The position numbers and the translations under genes were made by a program. The notes beneath the pieces were generated by a model. That model was not told the origin of the DNA. It searched no databases and worked only from the letters and a program-made list of their open reading frames with translations. A stretch of DNA of 64,000 nucleotides from AP-15 sp963703665. Its GTDB lineage: Bacteria; Pseudomonadota; Alphaproteobacteria; ATCC43930; CGMCC-115725. The first letter of the stretch is position 1. Every line of letters starts with the position of its first letter. The stretch covers positions 357,977-421,976 of the forward strand of contig CAVPFB010000010.1 of the NCBI GenBank assembly GCA_963703665.1. Direction: 5' to 3'. This document shows positions 42,532-51,122 of the stretch, piece after piece.

Positions 42532-43224
42532 ATGAAGCGTATTTTAACGACAGCCTTGTGCGCGAACCGGTCGGCGACGCCGAGCACCCTCAGGCGAAAG
42601 TGGCTCGGGCGCAAGGCCGTCGGTTTTGCTGCGTTGCTGGCTCTTGCCTCCGTCGCGTATCAGGGTCCGGCGCACGCGTCGAGCGGCGGCAGCACCGTCC
42701 AGGGTCTCTACGACACCTTGCTCAGCACGATGAAAAACGGCTCGGTGCTGGGCGGCAGCGGACGCTATACGCAGCTGGCCCCGGTCATTCGCCGCAGCTT
42801 CGATCTGCCCTTTATGGCCCGCTTGGCCTTCGGCCCCGGCTGGGCGAGCTTGACCCCGGCCCAGCAGCAGCAGGTGACCGAAAGCTACGGGCGCTACATT
42901 TCAGCGGTTTACGCCGATCGGTTCGACAGCTATCACGGACAAAAGCTGGACGTGACCGGCGAGCGGCAGAATCCCTACGGGCTCATCGTCACGAGCCAGA
43001 TCATCAAATCTGACGGCGATCCGGTGGAGGTCGACTATCTGATGCGCCAGGCTGGCGGCAGCTGGCTGATCGGCGACATCTACCTCGACGGCTCGATCAG
43101 CGAGGTGGCGACCCATCGCTCCGAATTCGCCGACATTTTGCGGAACCAGGGCGTCGACGGTCTGATTGCGGCGCTCAACCGCAAGGCCGACATGCTGACC
43201 GGGACCACGGCCCGCGCCAGCTGA
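42532..43224 (+). CDS. MlaC/HpnM-like periplasmic lipid-transport protein
   Basis: The 230-residue exported protein has a Tat-like or Sec signal ('SATPSTLRRKWLGRKAVGFAALLALASVAYQGPAHAS'). It then has the MlaC/Ttg2D domain: 'YTQLAPVIRRSFDLPFMARLAFGPGWASLTPAQQQQVTESYGRYISAVYADRFDSY', 'VTSQIIKSDGDPVEVDYLMRQAGGSWLIGDIYLDGSISEVATHRSEF'. The last segment resembles HpnM of hopanoid-producing bacteria ('LDGSIS.VA..RS.F'). It would carry lipid between membranes. Other hpn or mla genes are absent here. Confidence 0.8.
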   Translation: MKRILTTALCANRSATPSTLRRKWLGRKAVGFAALLALASVAYQGPAHASSGGSTVQGLYDTLLSTMKNGSVLGGSGRYTQLAPVIRRSFDLPFMARLAFGPGWASLTPAQQQQVTESYGRYISAVYADRFDSYHGQKLDVTGERQNPYGLIVTSQIIKSDGDPVEVDYLMRQAGGSWLIGDIYLDGSISEVATHRSEFADILRNQGVDGLIAALNRKADMLTGTTARAS

Positions 43225-43250
43225 CCTTCTTCGATCCCCTAACCCCGTGC

Positions 43251-44864
43251 CTATGCGCCCTCGGCGACGATCAGGTCATAGGCAGGAAGGGTCAGGAATT
43301 CGGGGAAGGCGGGGGCCTCGATCAGCTCGCGGAAGAGCCGGGCCGCGTCCAAGTAGCGGCCGTCCCGGTAGGAGGCGTCGCCGGCGGCCTCGCGCAGCCT
43401 TGCCAGCTCCTCGTCCAGCACCGTACGGCACAATGCCGTGTCGATCGTCCGACCGTCGTCGAGCCGGGCGCCGTGCCGGATCCACTGCCACACCTGGGCG
43501 CGACTGATCTCGGCGGTGGCGGCGTCCTCCATCAGATTGTACAGCGGCACGCAGCCGGTGCCGCGCAGCCAGGCCTCGATATAGCCGATCCCGACATTCA
43601 GGTTCTGGCGCAGCCCGGCCTCGGTGATCGTTCCCTGTGGCACCGCCACGAGGTCGGCGGCGGCGACGTGCACGTCCTGGCGCCTGCGGGCGATCTGGTT
43701 CGGCTGCGGCATCTCGCGGTCGAACATCTCCTTGGCGATGCCGACGAGCCCGGGATGGGCGACCCAGGTGCCGTCATGCCCGTCGGCGGCTTCGCGCCTT
43801 TTGTCGGCGCGCACCTTTTCCATCGCCGCCTCGTTTGCTGTGGGATTGTCGCGGATCGGAATCTGTGCCGCCATCCCGCCCATCGCATGGGTCTCGCGCC
43901 GGTGACAGGTCTCGATCAGCAACAGACTGTAGCTGCGCAGAAAGTGGCTGGTCATCGTCACCTGCGCCCGGTCCGGCATCAGGCAGGCCGGATCCTCGGC
44001 GAATTTTTTGATATAGCTGTAGATATAGTCCCAACGGCCGCAATTGAGCCCGGCCGAATGGTCGCGCAGCTCATAGAGGATCTCGTCCATTTCGAAAGCG
44101 GCGAGGATCGTTTCGATCAACGCGGTCGCGCGGATCGTGCCCTCGGGCAGGCCGATCGCCGCCTGAGCGTGCACGAACACCTCGTTCCACAGCCGCGCTT
44201 CGAGATAGCTCTCGATCTTGGGTAGGTAGAAATAGGGGCCGGTGCCGCGCGCCACCAATTCCTGCGCGTTGTGAAAAAAGAATAGTCCGAAATCGAACAG
44301 CGCCCCCGACATCGGCTCGCCATCGACCAGCAGGTGCTTTTCGGGCAGATGCCAGCCGCGCGGGCGCACGAACAAAACCGCGGTCTTGCCGTTGAGGCGA
44401 TAGTGCCGCTGCGTCTCCGGATCGTTGAAGGTAATGGTGCGGCGCACCGCATCGTAGAGGTTGGCCTGCCCCTCGACCAGATTGTCCCAGGAAGGGGTGT
44501 TCGCGTCCTCGAAATCGGCCATGTACACGTTGGCGCCGCAATTCAAGGCGTTGATCACCATCTTGCGGTCGACCGGGCCGGTGATCTCGGTGCGACGGTC
44601 CACCAGATCGCGCGGGATCGGCGCCACCCGCCAGTCGCTGTCGCGGATTGCCTTGGTCTCGGCGAGGAAATCGGGTTTCCACCCGGCATCGAGCCGGCGC
44701 TGGATCTCGGCCCGGCGGTCCAGCAGCCGGCGCCGCTCCGCGCCGAATTTGCGCTCGAGCCCGGCGAGAAAAGCGATCGCCTCGGCTGTCAGCACTTTTT
44801 CATGAGCCGGCTTCGCCGCTGCGGGAACGACGACGCTTTCGGGGAAATCAGTGGTTTCGGCCAT
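43251..44864 (-). CDS. aceB: Malate synthase A
   Basis: The 537-residue enzyme condenses glyoxylate and acetyl-CoA to malate in the glyoxylate cycle. Typical MSA signatures are 'NALNCGANVYMADFEDANTPSWDNLVEGQ' with the metal-binding Glu/Asp, 'HYRLNGKTAVLFVRPRGWHLPEKH', 'YFYLPKIESYLEARLWNEVFV', 'TIRATALIETI', 'ELRDHSAGLNCGRWDYIYSYIKKF' and 'GMAAQIPIRD'. I prefer the ATG at 44864 because gggag lies nine bases before it; an ATG at 44873 would add three residues. The gene is divergent from a glyoxylate-related aldolase gene; isocitrate lyase is not in the window. Confidence 0.96.
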   Translation of the reverse strand: MAETTDFPESVVVPAAAKPAHEKVLTAEAIAFLAGLERKFGAERRRLLDRRAEIQRRLDAGWKPDFLAETKAIRDSDWRVAPIPRDLVDRRTEITGPVDRKMVINALNCGANVYMADFEDANTPSWDNLVEGQANLYDAVRRTITFNDPETQRHYRLNGKTAVLFVRPRGWHLPEKHLLVDGEPMSGALFDFGLFFFHNAQELVARGTGPYFYLPKIESYLEARLWNEVFVHAQAAIGLPEGTIRATALIETILAAFEMDEILYELRDHSAGLNCGRWDYIYSYIKKFAEDPACLMPDRAQVTMTSHFLRSYSLLLIETCHRRETHAMGGMAAQIPIRDNPTANEAAMEKVRADKRREAADGHDGTWVAHPGLVGIAKEMFDREMPQPNQIARRRQDVHVAAADLVAVPQGTITEAGLRQNLNVGIGYIEAWLRGTGCVPLYNLMEDAATAEISRAQVWQWIRHGARLDDGRTIDTALCRTVLDEELARLREAAGDASYRDGRYLDAARLFRELIEAPAFPEFLTLPAYDLIVAEGA

Positions 44865-45164
44865 AGCAGACATCTCCCGTTTCACGGACCTGCCGCCGGC
44901 GGCATTCGCGCTTTGCCGCCGTCCAAAACCGCCTTCGAGCGCTCCCCGTTGTGATCTTCCCGGCTCGGGGTTCTCGTGCCGGTAGCGCCCGCCGCTGCGT
45001 CGTGCGCCCCGAGCCGGCCAGTTCTCACCCCTCGCTTGGCTCATGATGCAGTGCAGCATGAGAGCGGTCAACATTTCCGGGAATGCGCGGCGCCCGGCTG
45101 TTGCATTTGCGCGCAGCCTGCGCGAGCCTGCTGCTGCGCTTCGTTGCCCGGAAAGCTTGATGCG
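44865..45164. other. Divergent regulatory region of aceB and the aldolase gene
   Basis: The 300-base gap separates two divergent glyoxylate-linked genes. It contains the near-palindrome at 45043-45059 and no coding frame I can support. Confidence 0.4.
45043..45059. promoter_or_regulatory. Near-palindrome between aceB and the aldolase gene
   Basis: ATGATGCAGTGCAGCAT pairs ATGATGCA with TGCAGCAT around a central G, with one mismatch. It lies 179 bases from the aceB start and 106 bases from the aldolase start. Position and symmetry suggest a site for a shared regulator; which one is unknown. Confidence 0.35.
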
Positions 45165-46289
45165 ATGACGACCCGCCCGCCCGCCGAGATCGGCATGCCG
45201 CTCGACCAGGTCGATACCCCCGCCCTGGTCATCGATCTCGATGCATTCGCGCGCAATCTACGGCGGCTGCCCGAGCAGATCGCCGGCGGTGCGGTTAGGC
45301 TTCGCCCGCACGCCAAGACCCACAAATGCCCGATTATCGCGCTGCAGCAGGTGGCGCAAGGGGCGGTCGGCGTGTGCGTGCAAAAGGTCGGCGAGGCCGA
45401 GGCGATGGTCTATGGCGGGGTGCCGGACGTGCTGGTCACCAACGAGATCGTCGGCCGCCAGAAACTGCGGCGGCTGATGGCGCTCGCCCCGCTCGCCCGC
45501 ATCGGGGTGTGCGTCGACGATGCCGGGCAGATCGACGAGCTCGAAGCGGCCGCCGCCGAGGCCGGGGTAAGCTTGCCGGTCTATGTCGAGGTCAATATGG
45601 GCGGCAACCGCTGCGGGGTCGAGCCGGGAGCGCCGGCGCTCGACCTCGCCCGCCGGGTGACCGACGCGCCGCATCTGAGCTTCGCCGGGCTCCAGGCCTA
45701 TCACGGCTCGGCGCAGCACCTGCGCGGCTGGGAAGAACGGCGCCAGGCGATCGCCCAGGCGGTGAACAAGGCCGGCAGCACCCGCGATTTGCTGGCGAGA
45801 AACGGCATCCCATGCCCGGTGGTGACCGGAGCCGGCACCGGCAGTTTCGAGTTCGAAGCCGCGAGCGGCGTCTATACCGAGCTGCAATGCGGCTCGTACA
45901 TCTTCATGGACGCCGATTACGGCCGCAATCTCGGCCGCGACGGTGAGCCGGTCAGCCGCTTCGAGCCGAGCCTGTTCGTGTGGGCGACGGTGATGAGCCG
46001 CCCCGCCGAGGACCGCGCCATTCTCGACGCCGGGCTGAAGGCGTTGGCGTTCGATTCGGGCCCGCCGCTCGTGTGGGACGAACCCGCGGCCACCTATGAA
46101 CGTGCCTCCGACGAGCACGGCCGGCTCGCCGTCACCGCCGCCACCAACCGTTTCCGGATCGGCGACAAGATCCGGCTCGTCCCCGGCCATTGCGACCCGA
46201 CCGTCAACCTCTACGACTGGTATGTCGGCGTGCGCGGCGACCGCGTCGAAGCGATCTGGCCGATCACCGCCAGAGGCGCGGTCTATTAG
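45165..46289 (+). CDS. DSD1-family PLP-dependent aldolase/dehydratase (D-threonine aldolase-like)
   Basis: The 374-residue enzyme has the alanine-racemase-like N-terminal barrel 'VDTPALVIDLDAFARNLRRLPEQI' and 'VRLRPHAKTHKCPIIALQQ', with the PLP-binding Lys of 'HAKTHK'. It also has 'YVEVNMGGNRCGVEPG', 'GAGTGSFEFEAASGVYTELQCGSYIFMD' and a C-terminal metal site 'RLVPGHCDPTVNLYD'. Relatives include D-threonine aldolase, D-serine dehydratase and 3-hydroxy-D-aspartate aldolase (BhcC) of the beta-hydroxyaspartate cycle, which uses glyoxylate. Position beside aceB favours a glyoxylate-linked role, but the other bhc genes are absent. Confidence 0.88.
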   Translation: MTTRPPAEIGMPLDQVDTPALVIDLDAFARNLRRLPEQIAGGAVRLRPHAKTHKCPIIALQQVAQGAVGVCVQKVGEAEAMVYGGVPDVLVTNEIVGRQKLRRLMALAPLARIGVCVDDAGQIDELEAAAAEAGVSLPVYVEVNMGGNRCGVEPGAPALDLARRVTDAPHLSFAGLQAYHGSAQHLRGWEERRQAIAQAVNKAGSTRDLLARNGIPCPVVTGAGTGSFEFEAASGVYTELQCGSYIFMDADYGRNLGRDGEPVSRFEPSLFVWATVMSRPAEDRAILDAGLKALAFDSGPPLVWDEPAATYERASDEHGRLAVTAATNRFRIGDKIRLVPGHCDPTVNLYDWYVGVRGDRVEAIWPITARGAVY

Positions 46290-46317
46290 GCCAGCGCCGG
46301 TGCACGTTGGGCGCGGT

Positions 46318-47679
46318 TTACTGAGCCGGGCCGGCGGAGGCTGAGGCGGTCTGGTCCCCGAGCGGCTCGGTGCGGGGGCCGCGCAGCGCCAGCAGCGCCG
46401 TCGCCACCGCCGCCACGATCGCGAAAAAGCAGGCGCTGAGAAAGATCTGCGTCGGCGGAAAGCCGCGCGCCAGGAGATAGCCGCCGAGGGCCGGGGCGGC
46501 GATGCCGCCGAGCCGGCCGATGCCGAGCGCCCAGCCGAGCCCGCTGGTTCGCATCCGCGCCGGGTAGAGCGCGCCGCAAGCGGCGTTGGCGCCGGTCTGG
46601 CTGCCGATGATCGTTACCCCGGCGAAGAAGGTCACCGCCAGCAGAACCCCGTAGGGCATCGCGACCAGAGCGATCAGCCCGATGAACACGGCCCCCGCCG
46701 CGTAGTGAAAGGTGAGCGAGCGTTCCGGGCCGATCTTGTCGATCGCCAGCCCGAGGTAGAGGACCGCAAAGATCGCGCCGAAATCCCGGAAGCTCGAAGC
46801 GAACACCGCCTGTCCCGGGGTCATTCCGATCAGGTGGAACACGGTCGGCATCCAGAACACGAACAAAAACAGGTTTAGGAGGCTGCAGAAAAAGATGATC
46901 CACAGCAGGATGGTCTGCAGCGCATAGCCTTCGCCGAACAGCATCTTGATCGGGTTGCCATGCGCCAGGTCGAGATTATGCCGACCGGCGGGTTCCGGGA
47001 CGATGTCCAGACGCTGCAGCAAGGCTCGGTCGCGCGACGCCAAATTCGCTCTGGCCGCGAGAAAGCGCGGCGATTCCGGCAGCCACAGCGCCATGACCAC
47101 GACCAGGGCCAGCGGAAAACCCCCGCCGATCAGAAAGATGACCGGCCAATTGAAATGCTGGTGCAGCAGCAGCGCCACGATCTGGGCGCCGACAAAGCCG
47201 CCGATCGGCGCGCCGGTAAAGCTCGCCATGATCAACGTCGCCCGCAATCGCTTTGGCGCATAGTCGCCGCTCAGCGTGGCCGCTCCTGGAAACGCGCCGC
47301 CGATCCCGAGCCCGGTGAAGAAGCGCAGCACAGTCAACATCCCGAGCGAGCCGACAAAGGCACTCGCCAGAGAAGCCAGGCCGAAAATTGCGATGCTGGC
47401 CAGCAACAGCGGCCGCCGGCCAAAACGGTCGCCGATCGGCCCCGAGCAAAGCGCGCCGATCAGGATGCCGACGCTGGACCACAGGAATGCAACAGTGAAT
47501 GCCGGCGGCGGCAAATGCCATGCATGCATCAGCGACGGCACCGCCCAGCCGATCGAGTTGACGTCATAGCCGTCGCACATCTGGATCAAGGTGCAGATCG
47601 CCAAAACGCGGATCTGCACGGCTCCGATCCGCTGGTTCTCCAGAGCGATCTCGATCGATGACGAGGGCGCCTGCGCCAT
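46318..47679 (-). CDS. MFS transporter, AAHS (aromatic acid:H+ symporter) type
   Basis: The 453-residue protein starts MAQAPSSSIEIALENQRIG after a gggag at fair distance and has twelve membrane segments. 'LCTLIQMCDGYDVNSIGWAVPSLMHAW', with the conserved Asp of the first helix (D-G-Y/F-D), and 'GPIGDRFGRRPLLLASI' are AAHS marks. 'RFFTGLGIGGAFPGAATLSGDYAPKRLRATLIMASFTGAPIGGF' is also in family. It should import an aromatic or related acid. It is divergent from an HpaB-type hydroxylase, which fits a catabolic pair. Confidence 0.88.
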   Translation of the reverse strand: MAQAPSSSIEIALENQRIGAVQIRVLAICTLIQMCDGYDVNSIGWAVPSLMHAWHLPPPAFTVAFLWSSVGILIGALCSGPIGDRFGRRPLLLASIAIFGLASLASAFVGSLGMLTVLRFFTGLGIGGAFPGAATLSGDYAPKRLRATLIMASFTGAPIGGFVGAQIVALLLHQHFNWPVIFLIGGGFPLALVVVMALWLPESPRFLAARANLASRDRALLQRLDIVPEPAGRHNLDLAHGNPIKMLFGEGYALQTILLWIIFFCSLLNLFLFVFWMPTVFHLIGMTPGQAVFASSFRDFGAIFAVLYLGLAIDKIGPERSLTFHYAAGAVFIGLIALVAMPYGVLLAVTFFAGVTIIGSQTGANAACGALYPARMRTSGLGWALGIGRLGGIAAPALGGYLLARGFPPTQIFLSACFFAIVAAVATALLALRGPRTEPLGDQTASASAGPAQ

Positions 47680-47821
47680 TTCTGACTCCCAGTTGCTTCC
47701 CGCTTTTTTGTGGCGATGTCGCATGTCCGAGAGGCGCGCGCAAGCCCTGGAGGGAATGCTACGATGACCGCTTCGACCGATCGGGGCGGGCGGGGCCGTC
47801 TTGGCAAAGCGAGGACGCGGG

Positions 47822-49330
47822 ATGAGAACGGGCGCCGACTATCGCCAATCCCTGCGCGACGGGCGCACGGTGTGGGTCATGGGCGAGGGCCGGGTCGCGG
47901 ACGTGACCACCCACCCTGCGACCCGAGCGATGGTCGAGGAATATGCGGCCTGGTACGACCGCCACCTCGACCCTGCTTGGCAGGATACCCTGCTCTCTGT
48001 GCACCAGGCCGAGGGGCGGCGGCTCGCCTGGGCTTATGTTGCGCCCCGCGACACTGCCGATCTGGTCGGCATGGGCCGGTCGTTTGCGAAGACGCTATTT
48101 CTCAGCGCCGGCAACATCACCCACACCCCGGCCTATGGCAATCTGATCGCGCTCGGCGTGCTGACCGCGGTGCAGGCGAAAAACCTCCCGCCTGAGCACG
48201 CCGCCGCGGCTGTCGCCTATCGTGACGGCATCGCCCGCACCGGCCGCTTTTTGACCTTTTGCGGCGGCGCGCCGATCATCGGCCAGCGCATGCGCCGGGA
48301 CCCGGCCGAGCGCGTCGCCTTGATACTGGTGCGCGAGACCGATGCCGGGGTCGTCCTGCGCGGCCGGCTCGGCATGCACACGAGCCCCGCCTATGCCGAA
48401 GACGTCTATGTCGGCGCTCTTTCCGGCATCGACATCGGCGGCCGGCGCGCGAGCTTTGTCGTGCCGGTCGACGCACCCGGCGTCACGGTCCTGTGCCGCA
48501 AGCGCGCGGCACGCAGTGAGAATCCTTTCATGGCGCCGCTGTCGAGCCGCTTCGACGAGCTCGACGGGCAGATGTGGCTCGAAGATGTGGCGATCCCGTG
48601 GGAGCGGGTGTTTTTCGTCGACGCCTCGCCCGAGGCAATTCCGCGTTGGCTCAGGTGGCACCATCTTTATGGTTGGCTGGCGAAGGCTGAGTTCACCCTC
48701 GGCCTCGCGCTGGCGCTCAGCCACGCGATGGGCCTCAAGGAAAACCAGCAGACGATCGAATATCTGATCGACCTGGTCGCGGCGGTTCAGACCGTCCGCA
48801 GCTGCCTGACCGCGGCCGAGCGCGACCCCAATTTCACTCCTGGGGGCTATTGCTTTCCGGACCACGCGCATCTCGCCGCCGGCGGCATCGCCCTCCTCCA
48901 GGCGCGTCAGCGCATCTCGGAGATTTTGCGGATCGTGCCTGGCTCCTCACTCGTCGTCGCCCCCTCCGACGATGACCTCGCCGACCCGGCATTGGCCGCC
49001 GGGCTCGAGGATTCGTTCGGCGGCGGCGGGTACACTGCCGCACAGCGCGCGGCACTGCTGCAGCTGGCCGCCGACCATGTGTCCTCGGCGCTCGACGGCC
49101 GCGAATCCGCGTTCGAGCTGCACGCCAGCGGCGGCATGGTCAACTGGAGGCATTGGCTGCGCCGCAGCTTCCGCGATTACAACGAGCTGGCCAATGCGGT
49201 CTTGGGCGCCCTCGACCAGACGATGCCGGAAATCGACGTCGCCACGATCCGCAGCGCGCCGATCGCCGCTCGCCGGGTCACCGCGCCGCCGCCCGCCGGC
49301 GATGACCCCGCGGGCAAGAACAAGGCGTAG
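47822..49330 (+). CDS. 4-hydroxyphenylacetate 3-hydroxylase (HpaB) family oxygenase
   Basis: The 502-residue product begins MRTGADYRQSLRDGRTVWVMGEGRVADVTTHPATRAMVEEYAAWYD, the HpaB N-terminal domain. 'DLVGMGRSFAKTLFLSAGNITHTPAYGNL', 'HTSPAYAEDVYVGALSGIDIGG', 'RFDELDGQMWLEDVAIPWERVFFVDA' and 'HHLYGWLAKAEFTLGLALALSHAMGL' are further family blocks. HpaB uses FADH2 from a reductase (HpaC) to hydroxylate phenols; no reductase lies near. The substrate may be another phenol or a cyclic compound. The start at 47822 follows gaggacgcgg. A near-adjacent TTG (47801) is unlikely. Confidence 0.88.
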   Translation: MRTGADYRQSLRDGRTVWVMGEGRVADVTTHPATRAMVEEYAAWYDRHLDPAWQDTLLSVHQAEGRRLAWAYVAPRDTADLVGMGRSFAKTLFLSAGNITHTPAYGNLIALGVLTAVQAKNLPPEHAAAAVAYRDGIARTGRFLTFCGGAPIIGQRMRRDPAERVALILVRETDAGVVLRGRLGMHTSPAYAEDVYVGALSGIDIGGRRASFVVPVDAPGVTVLCRKRAARSENPFMAPLSSRFDELDGQMWLEDVAIPWERVFFVDASPEAIPRWLRWHHLYGWLAKAEFTLGLALALSHAMGLKENQQTIEYLIDLVAAVQTVRSCLTAAERDPNFTPGGYCFPDHAHLAAGGIALLQARQRISEILRIVPGSSLVVAPSDDDLADPALAAGLEDSFGGGGYTAAQRAALLQLAADHVSSALDGRESAFELHASGGMVNWRHWLRRSFRDYNELANAVLGALDQTMPEIDVATIRSAPIAARRVTAPPPAGDDPAGKNKA

Positions 49331-49397
49331 CGCCGAATTGCAGCCTGCCGGCTCCGACAAATCCCAAGGCGGGTGCCGCTGGATCAAAATAGCCGCG

Positions 49398-49559
49398 TCA
49401 ACAGCTGCGCGGTTTGTCCTGTGGGTTTTCCAGCTCCGCGGCCATGGCGTCGAGCTGATCCGCGAGCCGGCGCAGCCTTTCGGCGATCCGCGGCGCCCGC
49501 TGCGCCAGTTCTCGCAACGCCTCTGCTCTTTCGCGCAAAAATTTGATATGATTTATCAT
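49398..49559 (-). CDS. Small helical protein, coiled-coil type
   Basis: The 53-residue chain MINHIKFLRERAEALRELAQRAPRIAERLRRLADQLDAMAAELENP has leucine and alanine at heptad spacing and looks like one long amphipathic helix pair. Proteins of this pattern are frequent and functionless in alphaproteobacterial annotation. The ATG at 49559 gives the recognisable start; an upstream in-frame ATG at 49583 is possible. It is divergent from a second small helical protein at 49818. Confidence 0.65.
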   Translation of the reverse strand: MINHIKFLRERAEALRELAQRAPRIAERLRRLADQLDAMAAELENPQDKPRSC

Positions 49560-49770
49560 GATGCATGGGGAACATGATCCCATATAAAACGGTTTCGAAG
49601 ACCATGCATATTTCTATTTTCAATAGTAACATTGCACGACAATGCCCGATGCTGCTTACGAATTGTTCCAAGTCAGTAACACCATGATAACCGCGGGGAT
49701 ATGCTGCGGCATAATTGTAAGCTTGTGTCGCTCTGGGGAACGGAGCGCGCAAAATGGTGTTGCCGGGCGG

Positions 49771-49802
49771 CGCACACATTTTCGGGCGCACACATTTTCG
49801 GG
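49771..49802 (+). repeat. Two perfect 16-base tandem units
   Basis: CGCACACATTTTCGGG occurs at 49771-49786 and again at 49787-49802, followed by a partial third copy (cgcac). It lies 15 bases before the start codon of the small helical protein. Confidence 0.9.
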
Positions 49803-49817
49803 CGCACCCGTTTGCGC

Positions 49818-50012
49818 ATGATGGCCTGGATGAGCGGCGAGCAGCTACCGACCGCCGAATATTACCGGAAAGTTGCCGAGGAGATCAGGCAGCTCGCGGA
49901 ACGGACCCAGGCTCCTGAAGTCCGCCGCGAATTGTTGGATCTGGTCGAACGCTTCAATCGGATGGCCCAGCATATCGAGCGTCGGTATCCTTGGCGAACC
50001 GGGCAGTCCTGA
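49818..50012 (+). CDS. Small helical protein of unknown function
   Basis: The 64-residue protein reads MMAWMSGEQLPTAEYYRKVAEEIRQLAERTQAPEVRRELLDLVERFNRMAQHIERR. The pattern AEYYR..AEEIR.LAE.T..PEVR.ELLDL..RF.RMA is one often seen in rhizobial and Rhodospirillales small proteins. Strongly amphipathic helices and charged ends suggest a soluble helical bundle. Several Met codons could start it; the relation to its divergent neighbour is unknown. Confidence 0.65.
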   Translation: MMAWMSGEQLPTAEYYRKVAEEIRQLAERTQAPEVRRELLDLVERFNRMAQHIERRYPWRTGQS

Positions 50013-50084
50013 ACCGGCTGGCGGTCACTGCCAAAGCCCGTTTCAACAGCGGGTGACCGCTTCGATCGCCGATTGCCTCGCTGG

Positions 50085-50132
50085 GCCGATCGCTCGCAGG
50101 GCCGATCGCTCGCAGGGCCGATCGCTCGCAGG
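50085..50132 (+). repeat. Three perfect 16-base tandem units
   Basis: GCCGATCGCTCGCAGG is repeated without change at 50085-50100, 50101-50116 and 50117-50132. The array is outside genes, about 120 bases before the dioxygenase start. Confidence 0.92.
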
Positions 50133-50253
50133 GCCCGAGCGCGCCGAGCGCCGCGATAGCCTCACCAGCCTGCCGTCCGGGCAGAGCATTGCAAAACGCC
50201 CGCGGCCGCCGCCATAATTCGCTCGACGAAGCCCGAGCGGAGGAAGCCGGCCG

Positions 50254-51090
50254 ATGGAATACACGATAACCCCGTTGACCCGGCACACCGGGGCGGAAGT
50301 TCGCGGCCTGGACCTGAACCAGGGGGTCGATTCCGAGACCCGCGGCGCGCTGAACCGCGCCTTTGCCGATCACCATGTCCTGGTGGTCCGCGACCAGGAA
50401 TTCACCCCGCCGCAATTCATCGCCGCTGCTCAAATCTTCGGCGAATTGTTCCAGCACGACAAACGCGAGATGCACGTGCCGGGCTATCCGCAGATCTACT
50501 ATGTCTCGAACGAGCAGACCGTGCCCGGCAAGCGCTACATCTCGGGCGAGACCTTTCACACCGACCATTCCAATCATCCGACCCCGCCCAAGGCGACGAT
50601 GCTCTATCCGGTGTCGTTGCCGAAAAGCGGCGGCGACACCCAGTACGTCAATATGCACGAGGCCTATGACGGTCTGCCCGAGGCGACCAGGGAGCGCATC
50701 GACGGGCTCAAGGCGGTGCATGTCTATCTGAGCAAATACAGCCCGCGCGAGCTGCGCCCGCTCAGCGAGCAATCGAGCCGGCAGGTGCCGCCGCCGGGGG
50801 TGCACCCGCTGGTGCGCACCCATCCCGAAAACGGCCGCAAGGCGCTCTACCTGAACCCGGTGCGGATCGAGTTGATCGAGGGCATGGAGGACAGCGCGGC
50901 GCTCGATCTCGTCGCCGAGCTGATGGCGCACGCGATCCAAAAGAAATACGAATACCGCCACCAGTGGCGTTATGGCGATTTCGTGATCTGGGACAACCGC
51001 AGCGTCATACACAAGGCCAACCCCGATTACGACATGAACGAGCGGCGCTACCTCTACCGCCTGATGCTGAAAGGCGAGACCCCGGTCTGA
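50254..51090 (+). CDS. TauD/TfdA family Fe(II)/2-oxoglutarate dioxygenase
   Basis: The 278-residue protein has the facial triad: 'ISGETFHTDHSNHPTPPKATMLYPVSLPKSGGDTQYVNMHEAYDGL' (HxD) and 'YGDFVIWDNRSVIHKANPDYDMNERRYLYRLMLKG' (distal His and 2-oxoglutarate Arg). The N-terminal part begins 'ITPLTRHTGAEVRGLDLNQG'. It hydroxylates a small substrate such as taurine, sulfonate, alkyl sulfate or aryloxyacetate. A hydrolase and a FAH-type enzyme follow with gaps of 32 and 49 bases, so the three probably form an operon. Substrate unknown. Confidence 0.92.
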   Translation: MEYTITPLTRHTGAEVRGLDLNQGVDSETRGALNRAFADHHVLVVRDQEFTPPQFIAAAQIFGELFQHDKREMHVPGYPQIYYVSNEQTVPGKRYISGETFHTDHSNHPTPPKATMLYPVSLPKSGGDTQYVNMHEAYDGLPEATRERIDGLKAVHVYLSKYSPRELRPLSEQSSRQVPPPGVHPLVRTHPENGRKALYLNPVRIELIEGMEDSAALDLVAELMAHAIQKKYEYRHQWRYGDFVIWDNRSVIHKANPDYDMNERRYLYRLMLKGETPV

Positions 51091-51122
51091 CCGGGCGGCG
51101 TTGTCGAGCCGGAGGGTCGCGG

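Noticed and set aside
50085..50132. Tandem 16-base units as a CRISPR array
   Set aside because: Units are adjacent without unique spacers, and no cas genes are present.
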